Assembly (NCBI RefSeq): GCF_016907675.1
Contig: NZ_JAFBCJ010000001.1
Location: 310,001 to 374,000, forward strand
Source of the DNA: Geodermatophilus bullaregiensis
Lineage (GTDB): Bacteria; Actinomycetota; Actinomycetes; Mycobacteriales; Geodermatophilaceae
DNA length: 64,000 nucleotides
Reading direction: 5' to 3'
Shown: positions 27,454-36,552 of the stretch, one piece after another
How the letters are laid out: the number at the start of each line of letters is the position of its first letter
Position numbering within the stretch: the stretch's first letter is position 1
Position numbers and translations under genes: made by a program
Notes under the pieces: generated by a model
Told to the model about the DNA's origin: nothing
Database searches by the model: none
Seen by the model: only the letters and a program-made list of their open reading frames with translations

Positions 27454-28785
27454 ATGACCTCACCCGCCGAAGTGACGGTCCCCGACATCGGTGACTTCTC
27501 CGACATCCCGGTGATCGAGATCCACGTCTCGCCCGGTGACGCGGTCGCGGCCGAGGACCCGCTGATCACGCTGGAGTCCGACAAGGCGACGATGGACGTC
27601 CCGTCGCCGGCGGCCGGCACCGTCCGTGAGCTGCGCGTCTCACTCGGCGACCTGGTGAACGTCGGGACACCCATCCTGCTGCTCGACCAGGGAGACGGGG
27701 CGACCCCGCCCGAGCAGCTCGCCGCGGCGACCGTCGACCAGGTCGAGCCGCCGACCGAGGCGTCCACCAGCGCGGCCTCGACCGTCGAGGAGTCGGCGCG
27801 CCGCTCGGCCGAGGCCGCGGCCCCGCAGACCGCACCCGGCGGCGCCCCGGTGACGGCGACCGCGGCGCCGCCGGACTTCGCCGGCGTCCACGCCGGGCCC
27901 AGCGTCCGCCGGCTGGCCCGCGAACTCGCCGTGGACCTCACCGGGGTCGCCGGCTCCGGGCCGAAGGGCCGGGTCACCAAGGACGACCTGCTCCGGGAGG
28001 TCCGCGGCCCGGCGCCCAGCGCGCCGGCTCCCGCCGCGGCGGCCGGCGGCGGCATCCCGGAGATCCCGCCGCAGGACTTCTCCAGGTTCGGCCCCGTCGA
28101 GGTGCAGCCGCTCTCCCGCATCCAGCGGCTGTCCGGGCCGCACCTGCACCGCTCCTGGCTCAACGTCCCGCACGTCACGCACGACGACGACGGGGACATC
28201 ACCGAGCTCGACGCCTACCGCAAGGAACTCGACACCGAGGCCCGGGCCGAGGGCTACCGGGTCACCCTGCTGTCGTTCCTGCTCAAGGCGTCGGTGTCCG
28301 CGCTGCGCGAGTTCCCGCGGTTCAACAGCAGCCTGACGCCGGAGAAGGACGCGCTGGTCTACAAGCGCTACTTCCACGTCGGGGTCGCCGTCGACACGCC
28401 CGACGGCCTGGTCGTCCCGGTTCTCCGCGACGTCGACCGCAAGGGCATCCGGGAGCTCAGCCGCGAGCTCGGTGACGTGTCCGCGCGGGCACGGGACGGC
28501 AAGCTGTCCGCCACCGACCTGCAGGGCGGCTGCTTCACCATCTCCAGCCTCGGCGGCATCGGCGGGACGTCGTTCACCCCGCTGGTCAACGCCCCCGAGG
28601 TGGCCATCCTGGGCGTCGTGCGGTCGAAGACCGCTCCGGTGTGGGACGGGGCCGCGTTCGTGCCGCGCCTGGTGCTGCCGCTGTCCCTCTCCTACGACCA
28701 CCGCGTGATCGACGGCGCGCTCGCCGCGCGCTTCACCCGGTACCTGTGCCACGTGCTCGAGGACGTCCGCCGCCTCGTGCTCTGA
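27454..28785 (+). CDS. aceF: Pyruvate dehydrogenase E2, dihydrolipoamide acetyltransferase
   Basis: The 443-residue E2 has one lipoyl domain (residues 4-77, lipoylated lysine K44 in LESDKATMD), then an Ala/Pro-rich linker. A peripheral subunit-binding domain follows at about 148-185 (PSVRRLARELAVDLTGVAGS, then GPKGRVTKDDLL). Last comes the acetyltransferase core ending SYDHRVIDGALAARFT, with the catalytic His and Asp of D-H-R-x-x-D-G. It transfers acetyl to CoA and forms the core of the complex. AceF of E. coli has three lipoyl domains; here only one remains, while the adjoining E3 carries two. Confidence 0.95.
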   Translation: MTSPAEVTVPDIGDFSDIPVIEIHVSPGDAVAAEDPLITLESDKATMDVPSPAAGTVRELRVSLGDLVNVGTPILLLDQGDGATPPEQLAAATVDQVEPPTEASTSAASTVEESARRSAEAAAPQTAPGGAPVTATAAPPDFAGVHAGPSVRRLARELAVDLTGVAGSGPKGRVTKDDLLREVRGPAPSAPAPAAAAGGGIPEIPPQDFSRFGPVEVQPLSRIQRLSGPHLHRSWLNVPHVTHDDDGDITELDAYRKELDTEARAEGYRVTLLSFLLKASVSALREFPRFNSSLTPEKDALVYKRYFHVGVAVDTPDGLVVPVLRDVDRKGIRELSRELGDVSARARDGKLSATDLQGGCFTISSLGGIGGTSFTPLVNAPEVAILGVVRSKTAPVWDGAAFVPRLVLPLSLSYDHRVIDGALAARFTRYLCHVLEDVRRLVL

Positions 28786-28822
28786 CCCCGTCCGACCCGA
28801 CCCGCAGCACCTGGAGCCTCCC

Positions 28823-30877
28823 GTGGACATGTGCATCCCCGACATCGGCGACTTCGCGGACGTGCCCGTCATCGAGGTGCACGTGGCTCCTGGTGACGTG
28901 GTCGCCGCCGAGGACCCCGTCCTGACCCTCGAGTCGGACAAGGCGACGATGGACATCCCCGCGCCGGCCGCCGGGACCGTCGAGGAGGTGCTGGTCCAGG
29001 TCGGCAGCCGGGTGGCGACCGGCGACCTGGTGCTCCGCCTGGCCACGACCGGCGCCGGCGCCCCGTCCCCCACCCATCCGGTGACCCACGAGGACGCCGT
29101 CCCCGCCCCGGTGGACCGCCCCGGCTACGGCTCGGCCGCCGGCGTCTACGACCGGGTCGAGGTGACCGTGCCCGACCTCGGGGACTTCACCGACGTGCCG
29201 GTGACCGAGGTGCTCGTCGGACCGGGCGACCGGGTGGGTCCGCACGACCCCGTGGTGACCCTGGAGTCGGACAAGGCGGTGATGGAGATCCCCGCCTCGC
29301 AGCCCGGCACCGTCGAGGAGGTGGCGGTGCGGGTCGGCGATCGCGTCCGCGCCGGCAGCATCCTGCTGTTCCTCCGGACCGAGGACGCGGCCGCCGTGGC
29401 GCCGCCCCGATCCGGCGCCACGGCCGGGACGCCCGCCCCCGCGCCGGCGACCGCGTCCCGGCCCGGGGACGTCCGCGCCGACGTCCTGGTCCTGGGCGCC
29501 GGCCCCGGCGGGTACACCGCGGCGTTCCGCGCCGCGGACCTGGGCAAGGCGGTCGTCCTGGTCGACCGGTGGCCGGCGCTGGGCGGGGTGTGCCTGAACG
29601 TCGGCTGCATCCCGTCCAAGGCGCTGCTGCACGCGGCCAAGGTGATCGCCGAGACCCGGGAGATGGCCGAGCACGGGCTGTCGTTCGGGGAGCCGTCGGT
29701 CGACGTCGACGCGCTGCGCCGCTGGAAGGACACGGTCGTCGGCCGGCTCACCGGCGGGCTCACCGGCCTGGCCAGGCAGCGCAAGGTCACCGTCGTCCGT
29801 GGCTCGGGCCGGTTCACCTCGCCGAACCAGGTGCAGGTCGAGCTGGCCGACGGTGGGACCACCACGGTCGACTTCGAGCAGGCGATCATCGCCGCCGGGT
29901 CCGAGCCGGTCCGGCTGCCGTTCATCCCCCACGACGACCCGCGGGTCATGGACTCGACCGGCGCGCTCGAGCTGGTGGACGTGCCGCAGCGGCTGCTCGT
30001 CCTCGGCGGCGGGATCATCGGCCTGGAGATGGCGACCGTCTACCACCAGCTCGGCGCCGAGGTCACGGTCGTCGAGCTGATGGACCAGATCATCCCGGGC
30101 GCGGACAGGGACCTGGTGCAGCCGCTGCACCAGCAGATCTCGAAGGCCTACGCCGGCGTCCACCTGAAGACCAAGGTGACCGCTGTGGAGGCACGGCCGG
30201 AGGGTCTGGTCGCCACGCTGGAGGGCGACACGTCCACCACCGCGACGTTCGACCGCATGCTCGTGGCCGTCGGCCGCCGTCCCAACGGTCCGGCCGTCGG
30301 CGCGGAGGAGGCCGGGGTGGTCGTCGACGAGCGCGGCTTCGTCCCGGTCGACAAGCAGATGCGCACCAACGTCCCGCACGTCTTCGCGATCGGCGATGTC
30401 GTCGGGCAGCCGATGCTCGCGCACAAGGCCACGCACGAGGGCAAGGTCGCCGCCGAGGTCACCGCCGGACAGAACAGCTACTTCGACGCGCGGGTCATCC
30501 CCTCGGTCGCCTACACCGACCCCGAGGTCGCCTGGGTCGGCGTCACCGAGAACGAGGCCAGGGCCGCGGGGATCGCCTACGGCAAGGGCGTCTTCCCGTG
30601 GGCGGCCAGCGGTCGGGCGCTGTCCATCGGCCGCGACGAGGGGTTCACCAAGCTGCTGTTCGACGAGGCCAGCCACCGGGTGATCGGAGCCGGGGTCGTC
30701 GGCCCGTCCGCCGGCGAGCTCATCGCCGAGCTGGGCCTGGCGATCGAGATGGGCGCCGACGCCGCCGACATCGGGCTGACCATCCACGCGCACCCGACGC
30801 TGTCGGAGACCGTCGGGATGGCCGCCGAGGCGTTCGAGGGGACCCTCACCGACCTGTACCTGCCGAAGCGGAGGTAG
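28823..30877 (+). CDS. lpdA: Dihydrolipoyl dehydrogenase E3 with two N-terminal lipoyl domains
   Basis: The 684-residue flavoprotein reoxidises dihydrolipoamide with NAD+. Two lipoyl domains come first, with lysines K40 (LESDKATMD) and K151 (LESDKAVME), each followed by an Ala/Pro linker. The E3 body starts near 220 with VLVLGAGPGGYTAAFRAADL. It has the redox pair in CLNVGC (C257 and C262), the NAD fold LLVLGGGIIGLEMATVYHQL and the C-terminal HPTLSE dyad near 657. One lipoyl domain on E3 is known from beta-proteobacteria and Neisseria; two in tandem is uncommon. GTG start after GGAGCCTCCC, 37 bases downstream of aceF. Confidence 0.95.
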   Translation: MDMCIPDIGDFADVPVIEVHVAPGDVVAAEDPVLTLESDKATMDIPAPAAGTVEEVLVQVGSRVATGDLVLRLATTGAGAPSPTHPVTHEDAVPAPVDRPGYGSAAGVYDRVEVTVPDLGDFTDVPVTEVLVGPGDRVGPHDPVVTLESDKAVMEIPASQPGTVEEVAVRVGDRVRAGSILLFLRTEDAAAVAPPRSGATAGTPAPAPATASRPGDVRADVLVLGAGPGGYTAAFRAADLGKAVVLVDRWPALGGVCLNVGCIPSKALLHAAKVIAETREMAEHGLSFGEPSVDVDALRRWKDTVVGRLTGGLTGLARQRKVTVVRGSGRFTSPNQVQVELADGGTTTVDFEQAIIAAGSEPVRLPFIPHDDPRVMDSTGALELVDVPQRLLVLGGGIIGLEMATVYHQLGAEVTVVELMDQIIPGADRDLVQPLHQQISKAYAGVHLKTKVTAVEARPEGLVATLEGDTSTTATFDRMLVAVGRRPNGPAVGAEEAGVVVDERGFVPVDKQMRTNVPHVFAIGDVVGQPMLAHKATHEGKVAAEVTAGQNSYFDARVIPSVAYTDPEVAWVGVTENEARAAGIAYGKGVFPWAASGRALSIGRDEGFTKLLFDEASHRVIGAGVVGPSAGELIAELGLAIEMGADAADIGLTIHAHPTLSETVGMAAEAFEGTLTDLYLPKRR

Positions 30878-30888
30878 CCCCGTTCCGG

Positions 30889-30910
30889 GAGCCGCCTCGC
30901 GACGCGGCTC
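30889..30910. terminator. Short hairpin between convergent lpdA and malic enzyme
   Basis: GAGCCGC (30889-30895) pairs with GCGGCTC (30904-30910) over an 8-base loop, just after the lpdA stop. It is a modest 7-bp stem and could serve both directions. Confidence 0.4.
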
Positions 30911-30940
30911 GCAGACTCCGTCCCGGTGCAGCTCAGGGGG

Positions 30941-32659
30941 TCAGACCGCCTCGATCGTCGGGTAGACCGGCTGCCACATCGCCTCGTGCACCTGCTGGAC
31001 CGGGTTGTCCAGCTCCACCTGCGCCAGCCCTTCGTCGGCCGCGGCGGTGGCGACGGCGACGGCGACGGCGGCCGACACCCGACGCAGGTCGGAGACGGCC
31101 GGCAGCAGCGGCGCGCCCGGCACGCTGACGTCGGCCAGGCCGGCGACGGCGTCCGCACAGGCCTGGATCATGCCCTGACTGATCCGCCGCGCCCGGGCGA
31201 CCGTGACGCCCAGCCCCAGGCCGGGGAACACCAGCGCGTTGTTGGCCTGCGCGACGTGGTGGGTCACCCCGTCGTGGACGACCGGCGGGAACGGGCTGCC
31301 GGTCGACACCAGAGCACGGCCGTCGGTCCAGGCCAGCAGGTCGGCCGGCTGCGCCTCGATCCGCGCCGTCGGGTTGGACAGCGGGAAGATGATCGGCCGC
31401 TCCACGTGCCCGGCCATCTCGCGGACCACCGCCTCGGTGAAGGCACCGGACTGGGTGGACGTCCCGATGAGCATGGTGGGGCGCACCTGCGCCACCGTCG
31501 CGGCCAGGCCGGCGGAGCCGCCGCGCGGGCCACCTGCCGGATCGGGCGCCATCTCGCCCGCCGGTCGGGCGTAGGGCACCTGGAAGTCGCGCAGCTCCCC
31601 GCCCATGTCGTCGGTGAGCACACCCCGGCGGCCGACCAGCCAGATTCGCCGCGCGGCCTCGTCCATCCCCAGCCCGTCACGAGCCATCGCCTCGCGGAGG
31701 AAGTCGGCGATGCCCACGCCTGCGGTACCGGGTCCGTGGACGACCACGCGCTGATCGCGCATCCGGGAGCCGGCGGCGCGGACGGCGGCCACCGCGGCGG
31801 CCAGGGCCACGGCCGCGGTCCCCTGCATGTCGTCGTTGAACGTGCAGACCTCGTCGGCGTAGCGGTCGAGGATGCGCCGGGCGTTGTCGACGCCGAAGTC
31901 CTCCCAGTGCAGCAGCGCGTTCGGGAACATCCGGCCCGCCGTCCGGACGTAGGCGTCGATGAACTCGTCGTACCGCTCGCCGCGGACCCGCGCGTGCCGG
32001 TTGCCCAGGTACATGGGGTCGGTCAGCAGCGCCTGGTTGTCCGTGCCGACGTCGAGGACGACCGGGATGACCCGCCGCGGGTGGATGCCGGCCGCGGCGA
32101 TGTACACGGTCAGCTTGCCGATGGCGATCTCGATCCCGCCGATGCCCTGGTCCCCGATGCCGAGGATCCCCTCGGAGTCGGTCGCGACGATGAGGTCGAC
32201 CTCGTCGGCGACGCGGCCGAAGTTCGCCAACGACCGCTCGATCTGGTCCTGGTGGTCGATGGACAGGAAGACGCCCCGAGGACGGCGGTACTCGTGGCTG
32301 TAGCGCTCGATCGCCTGACCGATCGTGGGGGTGTAGATGATCGGCAGCATCTCGTCGACGTGCTCGCTGAGCAGCCGGTAGAACAGCACCTCGTTGCGGT
32401 CCCGCAACGAGGTCAGGTACACGTTCTTGGCCAGGTCGTCCTGTGTGCGCAGGTACTGCGCGTAGACCCGCTTCGTCTGCGCATCGATCGTCGACACCCC
32501 GTGGGGCAGCAGGCCCACGAGGCCCAGCGCGGCGCGCTCCTCGTGGGTGAACGCCGTTCCGCGGAAGATGTGCGGCTCCCGCATCACCTGCGTGCCACGC
32601 GCCCGGACCCGGTACACGGGCCCGGAGTCGGTCTCGACGATCTGGTACGGACGCTCCAT
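30941..32659 (-). CDS. maeA: NAD-dependent malic enzyme
   Basis: This enzyme decarboxylates malate to pyruvate with reduction of NAD+. The 572-residue length matches the large SfcA/MaeA type. Motifs include LPIIYTPTIGQAIERYSHEY near the N-terminus, ILGIGDQGIGGIEIAIGKL, FNDDMQGTAAVALAA (metal Asp) and the nucleotide fold VVHGPGTAGVGIADF. The C-terminus has FPLSNPTARIEAQPADL and NNALVFPGLGLGV. The ATG at 32659 follows GGAGAGTGCACG. It converges on the PDH operon, so malate to pyruvate to acetyl-CoA is encoded in one stretch. Confidence 0.95.
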   Translation of the reverse strand: MERPYQIVETDSGPVYRVRARGTQVMREPHIFRGTAFTHEERAALGLVGLLPHGVSTIDAQTKRVYAQYLRTQDDLAKNVYLTSLRDRNEVLFYRLLSEHVDEMLPIIYTPTIGQAIERYSHEYRRPRGVFLSIDHQDQIERSLANFGRVADEVDLIVATDSEGILGIGDQGIGGIEIAIGKLTVYIAAAGIHPRRVIPVVLDVGTDNQALLTDPMYLGNRHARVRGERYDEFIDAYVRTAGRMFPNALLHWEDFGVDNARRILDRYADEVCTFNDDMQGTAAVALAAAVAAVRAAGSRMRDQRVVVHGPGTAGVGIADFLREAMARDGLGMDEAARRIWLVGRRGVLTDDMGGELRDFQVPYARPAGEMAPDPAGGPRGGSAGLAATVAQVRPTMLIGTSTQSGAFTEAVVREMAGHVERPIIFPLSNPTARIEAQPADLLAWTDGRALVSTGSPFPPVVHDGVTHHVAQANNALVFPGLGLGVTVARARRISQGMIQACADAVAGLADVSVPGAPLLPAVSDLRRVSAAVAVAVATAAADEGLAQVELDNPVQQVHEAMWQPVYPTIEAV

Positions 32660-32709
32660 CGTGCACTCTCCGTGGACCTCGCCGACGGGGTGGTGCTGCG
32701 TGCCGAACC

Positions 32710-32900
32710 CTAGTGGGCGGGACCGGGTGGAGCCCGGGATCGCACACCCGACGCCTCCCGCCGGGTGGCCGGCCCGCCCGGCGCCCCGGGCGCCCGCTGG
32801 AGGTCGGCGAACCGGCGCACGCCGGGAGACGCCTCCCGCAGCACGGGCAGGCTCCACTCCTCGCCGACGACGGCCGGCGTGCCCGCGACCGAGCACCGTG
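32710..32900 (-). pseudogene. HxlR-family regulator fragment
   Basis: The reverse frame reads CSVAGTPAVVGEEWSLPVLR, then EASPGVRRFADLQRAPGAPG. This closely follows the HxlR helix-turn-helix pattern C-S/P-x-x-x-x-L-x-x-V-G-x-x-W-x-L-x-I-L-R-E-x-x-x-G-x-R-R-F. Only about 45 residues of the expected 110-150 are recognisable. No start codon and no C-terminal wing remain, so the gene is dead. It fills the gap between malic enzyme and the acetyltransferase. Confidence 0.6.
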
Positions 32901-33007
32901 ACCGGTCCCACGGGCCGTCGCTCGTGGAGCCGGCGCAGCATGCTGAGTTCACTTGACGAACTCGACGTGGAGGAGCAGGGTTCACCAATCAAACCCAGGA
33001 GGTCGGG

Positions 33008-33502
33008 ATGGACATCCCCGTGGACACCAGGCCGGTACGACCGGACGACGGCCCGCTCTTCTGCCGGCTGTGGGACCGGCTCTCCCCCGAGACGGTCTAC
33101 CGGCGCTTCCACGCGCCGCTGCGCCACCCGCCGGCCGACGCACGCCGGCTCGTCGAGGTCGACCACGACCTGCGGGAGGCGCTCGTCGCGGTCGTCGGCG
33201 GCGAGGTGGTCGGGGTCGCGCGCTACGACCGCTCCCCCGTCGACCCCGCCACCGCCGACGTCGCCGTGGTCGTCGAGGACGCCTGGCAGGGCGTCGGCGT
33301 CGGCCGCCACCTGCTCGCCGAGCTCGCCGAACTGGCCGCCAGGCGCGGCGTGCGCACGCTCACGGCCGACGTCCAAGCCGACAACGGCCGCATGGTCGGA
33401 CTGGTGCGTCGACTGCTCCCCGGCGCGGTCCTCACGCCTGCCCACGGCGTCTACGCCGTGCAGAGTCCACTGACCAGGGCACCGGTGGCCGCCGCCGCCT
33501 GA
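33008..33502 (+). CDS. GNAT-family N-acetyltransferase
   Basis: The 164-residue protein has the GNAT acetyl-CoA-binding signature VVVEDAWQGVGVGRHLLAEL (Q/R-x-x-G-x-G/A) near residues 94-113. A preceding strand reads VVGVARYDRSPVDPATADVA. The N-terminus (SPETVYRRFHAPLRHP) resembles the acetyltransferase domains found alone or attached to acyl-CoA synthetase-like proteins that acetylate lysines in actinobacteria. The substrate is unknown. CAGGAGGTCGGG precedes the ATG. Confidence 0.8.
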   Translation: MDIPVDTRPVRPDDGPLFCRLWDRLSPETVYRRFHAPLRHPPADARRLVEVDHDLREALVAVVGGEVVGVARYDRSPVDPATADVAVVVEDAWQGVGVGRHLLAELAELAARRGVRTLTADVQADNGRMVGLVRRLLPGAVLTPAHGVYAVQSPLTRAPVAAAA

Positions 33503-33699
33503 CCCGAGCAGACCCGCCGTGTCCCGCCTGCGCACCCCGACACCGGCGCCACCGCGTCCGCGTCCGGCCTGTGCGAGGACCGCGCCTTCGAGGGCTGCTC
33601 GCCCGGCGCTCGGGGCGCCGACCAGCGGACCGCACTGCGCGGGGGGTCTGCCTCGCCGGCGCGCTCCGCACCTGAGGATCGGCGGACGACGATGACCCC

Positions 33700-34451
33700 A
33701 TGGGGTTCCTGGACCTGCACCACCGCGATGCGCCCCTGATCCTGCCCGATGCGTGGGACCACGCATCGGCCGTGGTCCTGCTGCGCGCCGGGTTCCCCGC
33801 CATCGGGACCACGAGTCTCGGTGTCGCGGCCGCCCGCGGGGTCCCCGACGCGGGTGGAGCCGCTCGAGAGGCGACGCGGAGCCTGGCCGCCTCGTCACGA
33901 CGACTGCCGTGCCCGATCTCCGTGGACATCGAGGACGGCTACTGAAGCAGCCGAGCGACGTGGCCGGCTACGCGGCGGAGCTGGGCGTCGCCGGGATCGA
34001 CCTGGAGGACAGCTCCCGCGGAGCGCTGGTCGAAGCCGCACTGCACGCGGCGGAGGTGGCCGCCGTCAAGGAGGAGTGCCCGGACCTGTTCGTCGACGCG
34101 CGCGTCGACACCTGTTGGCTGGGACAGCGCGCCACCGTGCGCGAGACGGTGACCCGCGCGCTGGGGTACGTGGAGGCAGGCGCCGACGGTGTCTTCGTGC
34201 CGGGCGACCTCGGACTCGAGGACCTCGCGACGATCTGCGCCGAGGTCCCGGCCCCGGTCCACGCACTCGCCTCCACCCGTCATCCGGTCCCGGCGCTGGC
34301 GGAGGTCGGCGTACGGCGCGTCTCCACGGGACCACTGCTGTGCCGGGCTGCTCTGCAGCAGTGCCTGCAGACGGCGATCGCCGTGAGCGACGGCGAGGTG
34401 GCCCCGGCCGTGGTGTCCTGCGCCGAGGTCGACGGGCTCTCCGCGGACTGA
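33700..34451 (+). pseudogene. Isocitrate lyase/PEP mutase-family gene with a frameshift
   Basis: The first frame (33700-33945) encodes MGFLDLHHRDAPLILPDAWD, then SAVVLLRAGFPAIGTTSLGV and CPISVDIEDGY, and stops at TGA. The next frame continues at once with VAGYAAELGVAGIDLEDSSR and runs to 34451 (VRRVSTGPLLCRAALQQCLQ). Joined, they give about 250 residues, the normal length for the PEP mutase/isocitrate-lyase barrel family (methylisocitrate-lyase-like enzymes). One inserted base near 33945 would restore the frame. It is either a true mutation or a sequencing error. Confidence 0.75.
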
Positions 34452-34735
34452 CCTCCCCGGACCGGGCCACGCTCGTCGGCGATCCCGGTGATCCCCTCGG
34501 GTGGATCCGCAGTTCGCGCAGGAGGCCTCGAGGGTTCTCGCCTCCGGTCGTGGTCACGAGGACGTCCGGCTCCGACGACCACTGCGTGCGGCCGACGGGT
34601 CATCCGCACCACTGACACTCCGGGCCGCCTCGACCACCACCGACGAACCACGTCCAGGACCGCACGATCCGCGTCCGAAGCGGACGCGGTCCGGGAGCTC
34701 GAGACTCTCCCGGTGTCCAGCAACCCCGAGATCGC

Positions 34736-34741
34736 TAGGTT
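34736..34741 (+). promoter_or_regulatory. -10 box for a leaderless or very short-leader transcript
   Basis: TAGGTT ends six bases before the ATG at 34748. The intervening GAGGG could also serve as a weak ribosome-binding site. Confidence 0.45.
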
Positions 34742-34747
34742 CGAGGG

Positions 34748-35689
34748 ATGGCACAGCACTGGGTCGCGACCCGCCCCGGGGGCCTGGACGTCTTCTCGTT
34801 CGAGGAGTACGACGTGCCTCCGCCGCGGCACGGGGAGGTCACGATCGCGGTCCGGGCGGCCGGCATGAACCCCGCCGACGCCAAGCACGTGGCCCGTGGC
34901 GACCCGGCCGGCTTCCCGAAGGCGATCGGCTACGAGGTCGCCGGCGTGGTGAGCGCGGTCGGCGAGGACACCGGGATCGGGTCGGGGCCGGTGGCCGTGG
35001 GCGACGAGGTCCTGGCGTTCCGGATCAGCGGCGGATGGGCGACCGAGGTGACCGTGGCGGCGCGGGACGTGTTCGCCAAGCCCTCGTCGCTGTCGTTCGG
35101 CGAGGCCGCCAACCTGCTGCTCGCCGGGTGCACCGCCTCGGAGATGCTGCACGTGACCGACGTCGGCCAGGGCGACACGATCCTGGTGCACGGTGCCTCG
35201 GGGTCGGTCGGGGTCAGCGTGCTCCAGCAGGCTGCGCTGCGGGGGGCCCGGGTGATCGGGACGGCGAGTGAGGCCAGGTTCGACGTGGTGACCCGGTACG
35301 GCGGGGTGCCGGTCAGGTACGGCGACGGGCTCGAGGAGCGGGTGCGCGAGGCGGCGCCGCAGGGAGTGGTGGCTGCACTGGACTGTGTGGGCACCGACGA
35401 GGCGGTCGACGTCTCGCTCGCGCTGGTGGCCGACCGCGACCGGGTCGTCACCATCGCCGCGGCCGAGCGGGCCAAGGCCGAGAGCTTCACCGCGATCGCC
35501 GGATCGATGCCGGCCAGCCAGGCCTACCGCGACTCCGTGCGAGCCGACCTGGTGCGGTTGGCCGGTGAGGGGCGGCTCGTCGTCCCCGTCGCCCGGACCT
35601 TTCCACTCGCCGACGCCCTCGAGGCCACCGAACTGCTGATGAGCCAGCACCCGGGCGGGAAGCTCGTCCTCGAGCCGCACCTCCGCTGA
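34748..35689 (+). CDS. NADP-dependent quinone-oxidoreductase-like MDR protein
   Basis: The 313-residue protein is a zinc-free medium-chain dehydrogenase/reductase. The N-terminal GroES-like part reads VRAAGMNPADAKHVARGD and IGYEVAGVVSAVG. The Rossmann part has the nucleotide-binding DTILVHGASGSVGVSVLQQA. No zinc-ligand cysteines or GHE motif are seen. Such enzymes reduce quinones or activated alkenes with NADPH. Transcription probably starts just before the ATG. Confidence 0.85.
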   Translation: MAQHWVATRPGGLDVFSFEEYDVPPPRHGEVTIAVRAAGMNPADAKHVARGDPAGFPKAIGYEVAGVVSAVGEDTGIGSGPVAVGDEVLAFRISGGWATEVTVAARDVFAKPSSLSFGEAANLLLAGCTASEMLHVTDVGQGDTILVHGASGSVGVSVLQQAALRGARVIGTASEARFDVVTRYGGVPVRYGDGLEERVREAAPQGVVAALDCVGTDEAVDVSLALVADRDRVVTIAAAERAKAESFTAIAGSMPASQAYRDSVRADLVRLAGEGRLVVPVARTFPLADALEATELLMSQHPGGKLVLEPHLR

Positions 35690-36195
35690 GCGGGTGCCGC
35701 GCACGGCACGCCGGCAGTCCGCCGGTGCCTGCACACACCGCCTCGCACGGACTCGGTCGACGTCCGAGCCCTTCTCGACGCAGCCCGCGGTGTGACGCAC
35801 GTGCGGTGGATCACCGGTCTGGCTGGGCGTGCACGGTGACGCCGATGCGCGCCGGTCCCGTAGCGCGTCGACGAGTGACCGCCGGCGGGACCGCCGTGGC
35901 AGTGACGAACGGTGCCCTGAGTGAGCAGTGCAGGGACACAGACGGCAGCCGGCCACATGGCGGATGACGTCCGGTCGACTCCGGAGGTCGGGGCGGTCAG
36001 GGCCGCTCGACCAGGGCGATGGCGACGTCGTCGGCCGCCCGGCCGGCCGCGTAGGCGTAGCCGCGCAGTACCGGGAGCGCGTCCGGCGCCGGCTCATACG
36101 CATGACGCCGTACCTGGGGACGAGGATGGTGTGGCACCCGATGGGGGTCAGACCCCGGCCGGTTCACCGATGAGTCCAGTGAGGACACGCGGTCC
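35690..36195. other. Gap with a possible C-terminal relic on the reverse strand
   Basis: No intact gene is visible. On the reverse strand, about 36110-36000 reads LPVLRGYAYAAGRAADDVAI, then ALVERP and a stop. This resembles the tail of a SpoIIE/PP2C-type phosphatase or similar regulator (A-G-R-x-x-D-D-V-A). Evidence is thin. Confidence 0.3.
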
Positions 36196-36201
36196 TAGCG
36201 T
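36196..36201 (+). promoter_or_regulatory. Probable -10 element of the DUF4287 gene
   Basis: TAGCGT lies 35 bases before the start codon, with a GGAGGC ribosome-binding site between. Confidence 0.4.
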
Positions 36202-36236
36202 GCACACGGACCCCACGGAGATCCCGGAGGCGGATC

Positions 36237-36533
36237 ATGTCGTTCCAGGCCTACCTCGACGCAGCCGAGCAGAAGACCGGCAGGACCCCGCAGGAGCTCG
36301 TCGATCTCGCCACGGCGCGTGGCTTCGGCCCCGGCACCAGTGCCGGCCCGATCCTCGACTGGCTGAAGGAGGACCACGGCCTGGGCCGGGGGCACGGCAT
36401 GGCGCTCGTCCACGTCATCACCAAGGGCCCGGCGATCGGCGGCGCCCACGTCGGGTCGACGGGCTCCCACCGCGACGAGTCCGCGGTGCTGCGGCTGGAC
36501 GGCATTGCCGCCCGGGCGGGCGACGCTCGATGA
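36237..36533 (+). CDS. DUF4287-family small protein
   Basis: The 98-residue protein begins MSFQAYLDAAEQKTGRTPQE and contains ILDWLKEDHGLGRGHGMALV. This is the DUF4287 pattern of a short helical domain often found alone or fused to DUF5655. The function is unknown. GGAGGCGGATC precedes the ATG. The next gene starts 19 bases after its stop, so the two are probably cotranscribed. Confidence 0.75.
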   Translation: MSFQAYLDAAEQKTGRTPQELVDLATARGFGPGTSAGPILDWLKEDHGLGRGHGMALVHVITKGPAIGGAHVGSTGSHRDESAVLRLDGIAARAGDAR

Positions 36534-36552
36534 TCCCGGAGGAGCGGCATCC

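Noticed and set aside
35997..36188. Separate reverse-strand gene of 63 residues
   Set aside because: Only the last 27 residues resemble protein; it is better described as a possible relic.
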